Assembly (NCBI GenBank): GCA_022841665.1
Contig: JALHRB010000005.1
Coordinates: forward strand, 1-64,000
From: Pseudolabrys sp.
Lineage (GTDB): Bacteria > Pseudomonadota > Alphaproteobacteria > Rhizobiales > Xanthobacteraceae
Direction of reading: 5' to 3'
Length of the DNA stretch: 64,000 nucleotides
Positions 61,509 through 64,000 of this stretch are shown here, one piece after another. Position numbers and translations under genes: made by a program. How positions within the stretch are numbered: position 1 is the first letter of the stretch; each line of letters opens with the position of its first letter. The notes beneath the pieces are model-generated. The model did not search any database, was not told the DNA's origin, and saw only the letters and a program-made list of their open reading frames with translations.

Positions 61509-62747
61509 ATGCACATGTACGACCGGGGTTTGTCGGAAGAGCAGCGGATGATGCGGCAGAGCTGCCGCGATTTCGTGGACGAAGTGGTATTGCCTTTCAT
61601 CCGCGAGAATTGGCAGCGTGAGTGGTCGATGACTCCGGAGGACCGGCTTCCCGCCAGCATCCTGGGAGAGGCCGAGAAGATCGGCATCCGCGCGCTTGGC
61701 GTGCCGGAGGAGTTCGGCGGCATCGAACTTGAGAAGGGCGCCGAGGTTTCCACCTTCGCCATGATCGCGGAAGAGATCGCGCGCGGCGATTCAGGTCTGG
61801 CCGACAAATTGGTTCAGAACTGGAAGGTGTCGGTGCTGCTGCGACAGTTGGCCCCGCGCCATCTGCAGGAGAAATGGTTCAAGCGCCTGGTCGAGGACCC
61901 GCAGTTCCTGATGGCGCATTGCCTGACCGAGCCGCGCGGCGCCTCCGACCGCTGGCTACCTTACAACGTGCCGGAAGCGGCGATGCAGACCAAGGCGGCA
62001 AAGGTCAACGGCGGCTGGGTGATCAACGGCCGCAAGCAGTTCATCTCCAACGGCTACGACGCCGGCCTATACGTCGTCTATGCCAACACCAATCCCAAGG
62101 TCGGGATGCTGCAGGGCACCTCCTCGTTCCTGGTGCCGCGCGACACCAAGGGCTTCACGGTGGCGCGCTGCAACGAGACGCTCGGTTGCCGCTTCATGAA
62201 CAACGGCGAGATGGTGTTCGAGGACATGTTCGTACCCGACGATCACCTGCTCGCGCAGGACGACGCGCTCGGCAAGGCCGGCATCTACTTCCGTCCCGGC
62301 AAGATCATCCAGGCTGCGAAGAATCTCGGCGTCGGCGTGCGCGCCTTCGAGGCGACCGCCGATTATGTGCAGAATTACGTGCAGGGCGGCCGCATCCTGA
62401 TCAAGCATCAGGCGGTGGCGCTGCGGCTCGGCGACATGGCGACGCGCATCGAGGCGGTGCGCGCGCTCACCGAGCGCGCGGCGCGCGCGGTGGACGACAA
62501 CGCTCCTGAGGCCGAGGTGCTGTGCAACATGGCCAAGTTGTTTGCCTCTGAGGAAATCATGAAAGTCGCGCAGCACGCGGTCGAACTGCACGGCGGCAAC
62601 GGCGTCATGCTCGACTTCGGCATCGAGAAGGTTCTGCGCGATGCCATCATCTTCCTGCATATGGATGCGACGGTCGACATCTCCAAGTTCAAGATCGTTA
62701 AGAACATGTTCCCGCAGACGGCGGGAAAGTATGCGGGACCGGAGTGA
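61509..62747 (+). CDS. Acyl-CoA dehydrogenase family protein
   Basis: MAHCLTEPRGASD; GWVINGRKQFISNG; AQHAVELHGGNGVMLDFGIEKVLRDA. Confidence 0.94.
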   Translation: MHMYDRGLSEEQRMMRQSCRDFVDEVVLPFIRENWQREWSMTPEDRLPASILGEAEKIGIRALGVPEEFGGIELEKGAEVSTFAMIAEEIARGDSGLADKLVQNWKVSVLLRQLAPRHLQEKWFKRLVEDPQFLMAHCLTEPRGASDRWLPYNVPEAAMQTKAAKVNGGWVINGRKQFISNGYDAGLYVVYANTNPKVGMLQGTSSFLVPRDTKGFTVARCNETLGCRFMNNGEMVFEDMFVPDDHLLAQDDALGKAGIYFRPGKIIQAAKNLGVGVRAFEATADYVQNYVQGGRILIKHQAVALRLGDMATRIEAVRALTERAARAVDDNAPEAEVLCNMAKLFASEEIMKVAQHAVELHGGNGVMLDFGIEKVLRDAIIFLHMDATVDISKFKIVKNMFPQTAGKYAGPE

Positions 62748-62748
62748 T

Positions 62749-63693
62749 TTACCGAACCACGAAGCGGAACCCCACCAGCACGATCGCCAGGCCGGCGAGC
62801 TGCGGCCAGCTCGGAACGGCCCCGAGCGCGAGATAGCCGACGATCAACGAGAAGCCGGGAACCAGCGCCGGGAAGGTGGCGGCGCGGCCGGCCCCGAGCA
62901 AGGTCACCGAGCGCGCGAACAGGTAGATCGGCAGCGCGCCGGCGAGCAGGCCCTGCACCACCGCCTGCAGCAGGTTCTCCATCACGCTCATCTTGAACAT
63001 GGTGTCGAACCCGATGAACAGAACATACATCGGCGCAAAGACCAGCACCGACAACGCGCCCACCACCGCGGCCGCGCGCGTGCCAGCAACGCGCCATTGC
63101 CGCAGCAGCGTGCCGAAGATCGCCCAGAACAGCCCGGCCATTGCAAACAACAGGTCGCCGCCGAGGCCATGGCTGCCGATGGTGCTGATCGATTCCGCGC
63201 CGAACACCACCAGGCCGGCGATGATGGTCGCGCCGCCGATCATTCGCGGCGTTGTCAGCTTCTCGTTTAACAACAGCGTGGCCAGCAACAGGCCGAACAG
63301 CGCCGCACAGGCCGGCTGGATGGTGGTGCCGTGGCCGAGCGGCACCAGCACGAAGCCGGTATAGGCGAGCATCGCCTGCACCGGTCCGGACAGTACGGTC
63401 AAGATCAAACCACGGCCCCAGCCGATGCCGCCGAGCTGGATTGCGCCGGCGCGCAGCGCCAGCGGGATCAACAGCAGCCCGGACCAATAGAAGCGGTGGA
63501 AAGCGAGATCGGCCGGCGCGAAACCCACCGACACCCCATGTTTTGCCGCGACGAATCCCGCGGCCCAGCCGAGCGCTGCGCCGGTGCCGCACAGGGCGCC
63601 GATCAACACGCCTGAGAACCTGGACGGCGCGGTTTGCGTCTTGTCGTTCACGGTTCTGCCTTGGGCGGCGTCCCGCATGTCGGGACGCTGCAA
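62749..63693 (-). CDS. DMT (EamA) family transporter
   Basis: LCGTGAALGWAAGFVAAKHGVSVGFAPADLAFHRF; two EamA repeats. Confidence 0.92.
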   Translation of the reverse strand: MQRPDMRDAAQGRTVNDKTQTAPSRFSGVLIGALCGTGAALGWAAGFVAAKHGVSVGFAPADLAFHRFYWSGLLLIPLALRAGAIQLGGIGWGRGLILTVLSGPVQAMLAYTGFVLVPLGHGTTIQPACAALFGLLLATLLLNEKLTTPRMIGGATIIAGLVVFGAESISTIGSHGLGGDLLFAMAGLFWAIFGTLLRQWRVAGTRAAAVVGALSVLVFAPMYVLFIGFDTMFKMSVMENLLQAVVQGLLAGALPIYLFARSVTLLGAGRAATFPALVPGFSLIVGYLALGAVPSWPQLAGLAIVLVGFRFVVR

Positions 63694-63804
63694 AGGCCGG
63701 ACGCAGCGGCCCGGCAGGTGACTAGCACAGGCCTGATACTCTAGGATCGCGCCCGAAGTCTATTTGCCAATCGAAAAGACAAACTACAACGGGATGGAAA
63801 GCTC

Positions 63805-64000
63805 ATGACGAAGTCGCGCAAAGTCATCATCACCTGCGCCGTAACAGGCTCGATTCACACGCCTTCGATGTCGCCGCACCTGCCGGTGACGGCGCAGGAG
63901 ATTGCAGACGCGGCAATCGGTGCAGCCGAAGCTGGCGCTGCGGTCGTCCACCTGCACGCCCGCAACCCGCAGGACGGCCGGCCCGACCAGTCGCCGGAGG
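63805..64000 (+). CDS. 3-keto-5-aminohexanoate cleavage (BKACE) family protein, partial
   Basis: [65 protein letters not shown]; runs off window. Confidence 0.9.
   Translation, partial: MTKSRKVIITCAVTGSIHTPSMSPHLPVTAQEIADAAIGAAEAGAAVVHLHARNPQDGRPDQSPE

Overview
High-GC alphaproteobacterial chromosome segment, Rhizobiales-like (Bradyrhizobium/Xanthobacteraceae flavour), with mostly housekeeping metabolism. Main loci: dapF-mtaB; rluA-type pseudouridine synthase; ftsY-ispZ; a ccmABCDG-type cytochrome c maturation operon interrupted by two unknown genes; acnA; a zapE-mdh-sucC-(DUF559)-sucD-sucA-sucB-lpd TCA operon; an acyl/benzoate-CoA ligase region; a glyoxylate-type aminotransferase divergent from a GlcD/GlcF-like fusion; an ABC transporter; a chrA / rhodanese-ChrB / TauE-TauE cluster; a second 2-oxoacid dehydrogenase set (E1a, E1b, SSADH, E2); radC; map; and assorted transporters and oxidoreductases. 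No rRNA, tRNA, CRISPR or prophage was seen. The unusual content is non-coding. (i) At least five families of palindromic intergenic repeats are present; one copy carries a DUF559 endonuclease-like gene between long inverted arms, and two others sit in frame inside the E2 gene. (ii) A 125-nt element folds on paper as a 17-bp stem closing four hairpins. (iii) Two distinct pairs of conserved leader elements lie upstream of sulfur/chromate-related genes and look like cis-regulatory RNAs. (iv) A dense TGCWGCA operator-like array precedes the TCA operon. (v) Two CTAG-bounded MITE-like hairpins supply the stop codons of both convergent neighbours. All calls come from reading sequence and translations; no database search was run.
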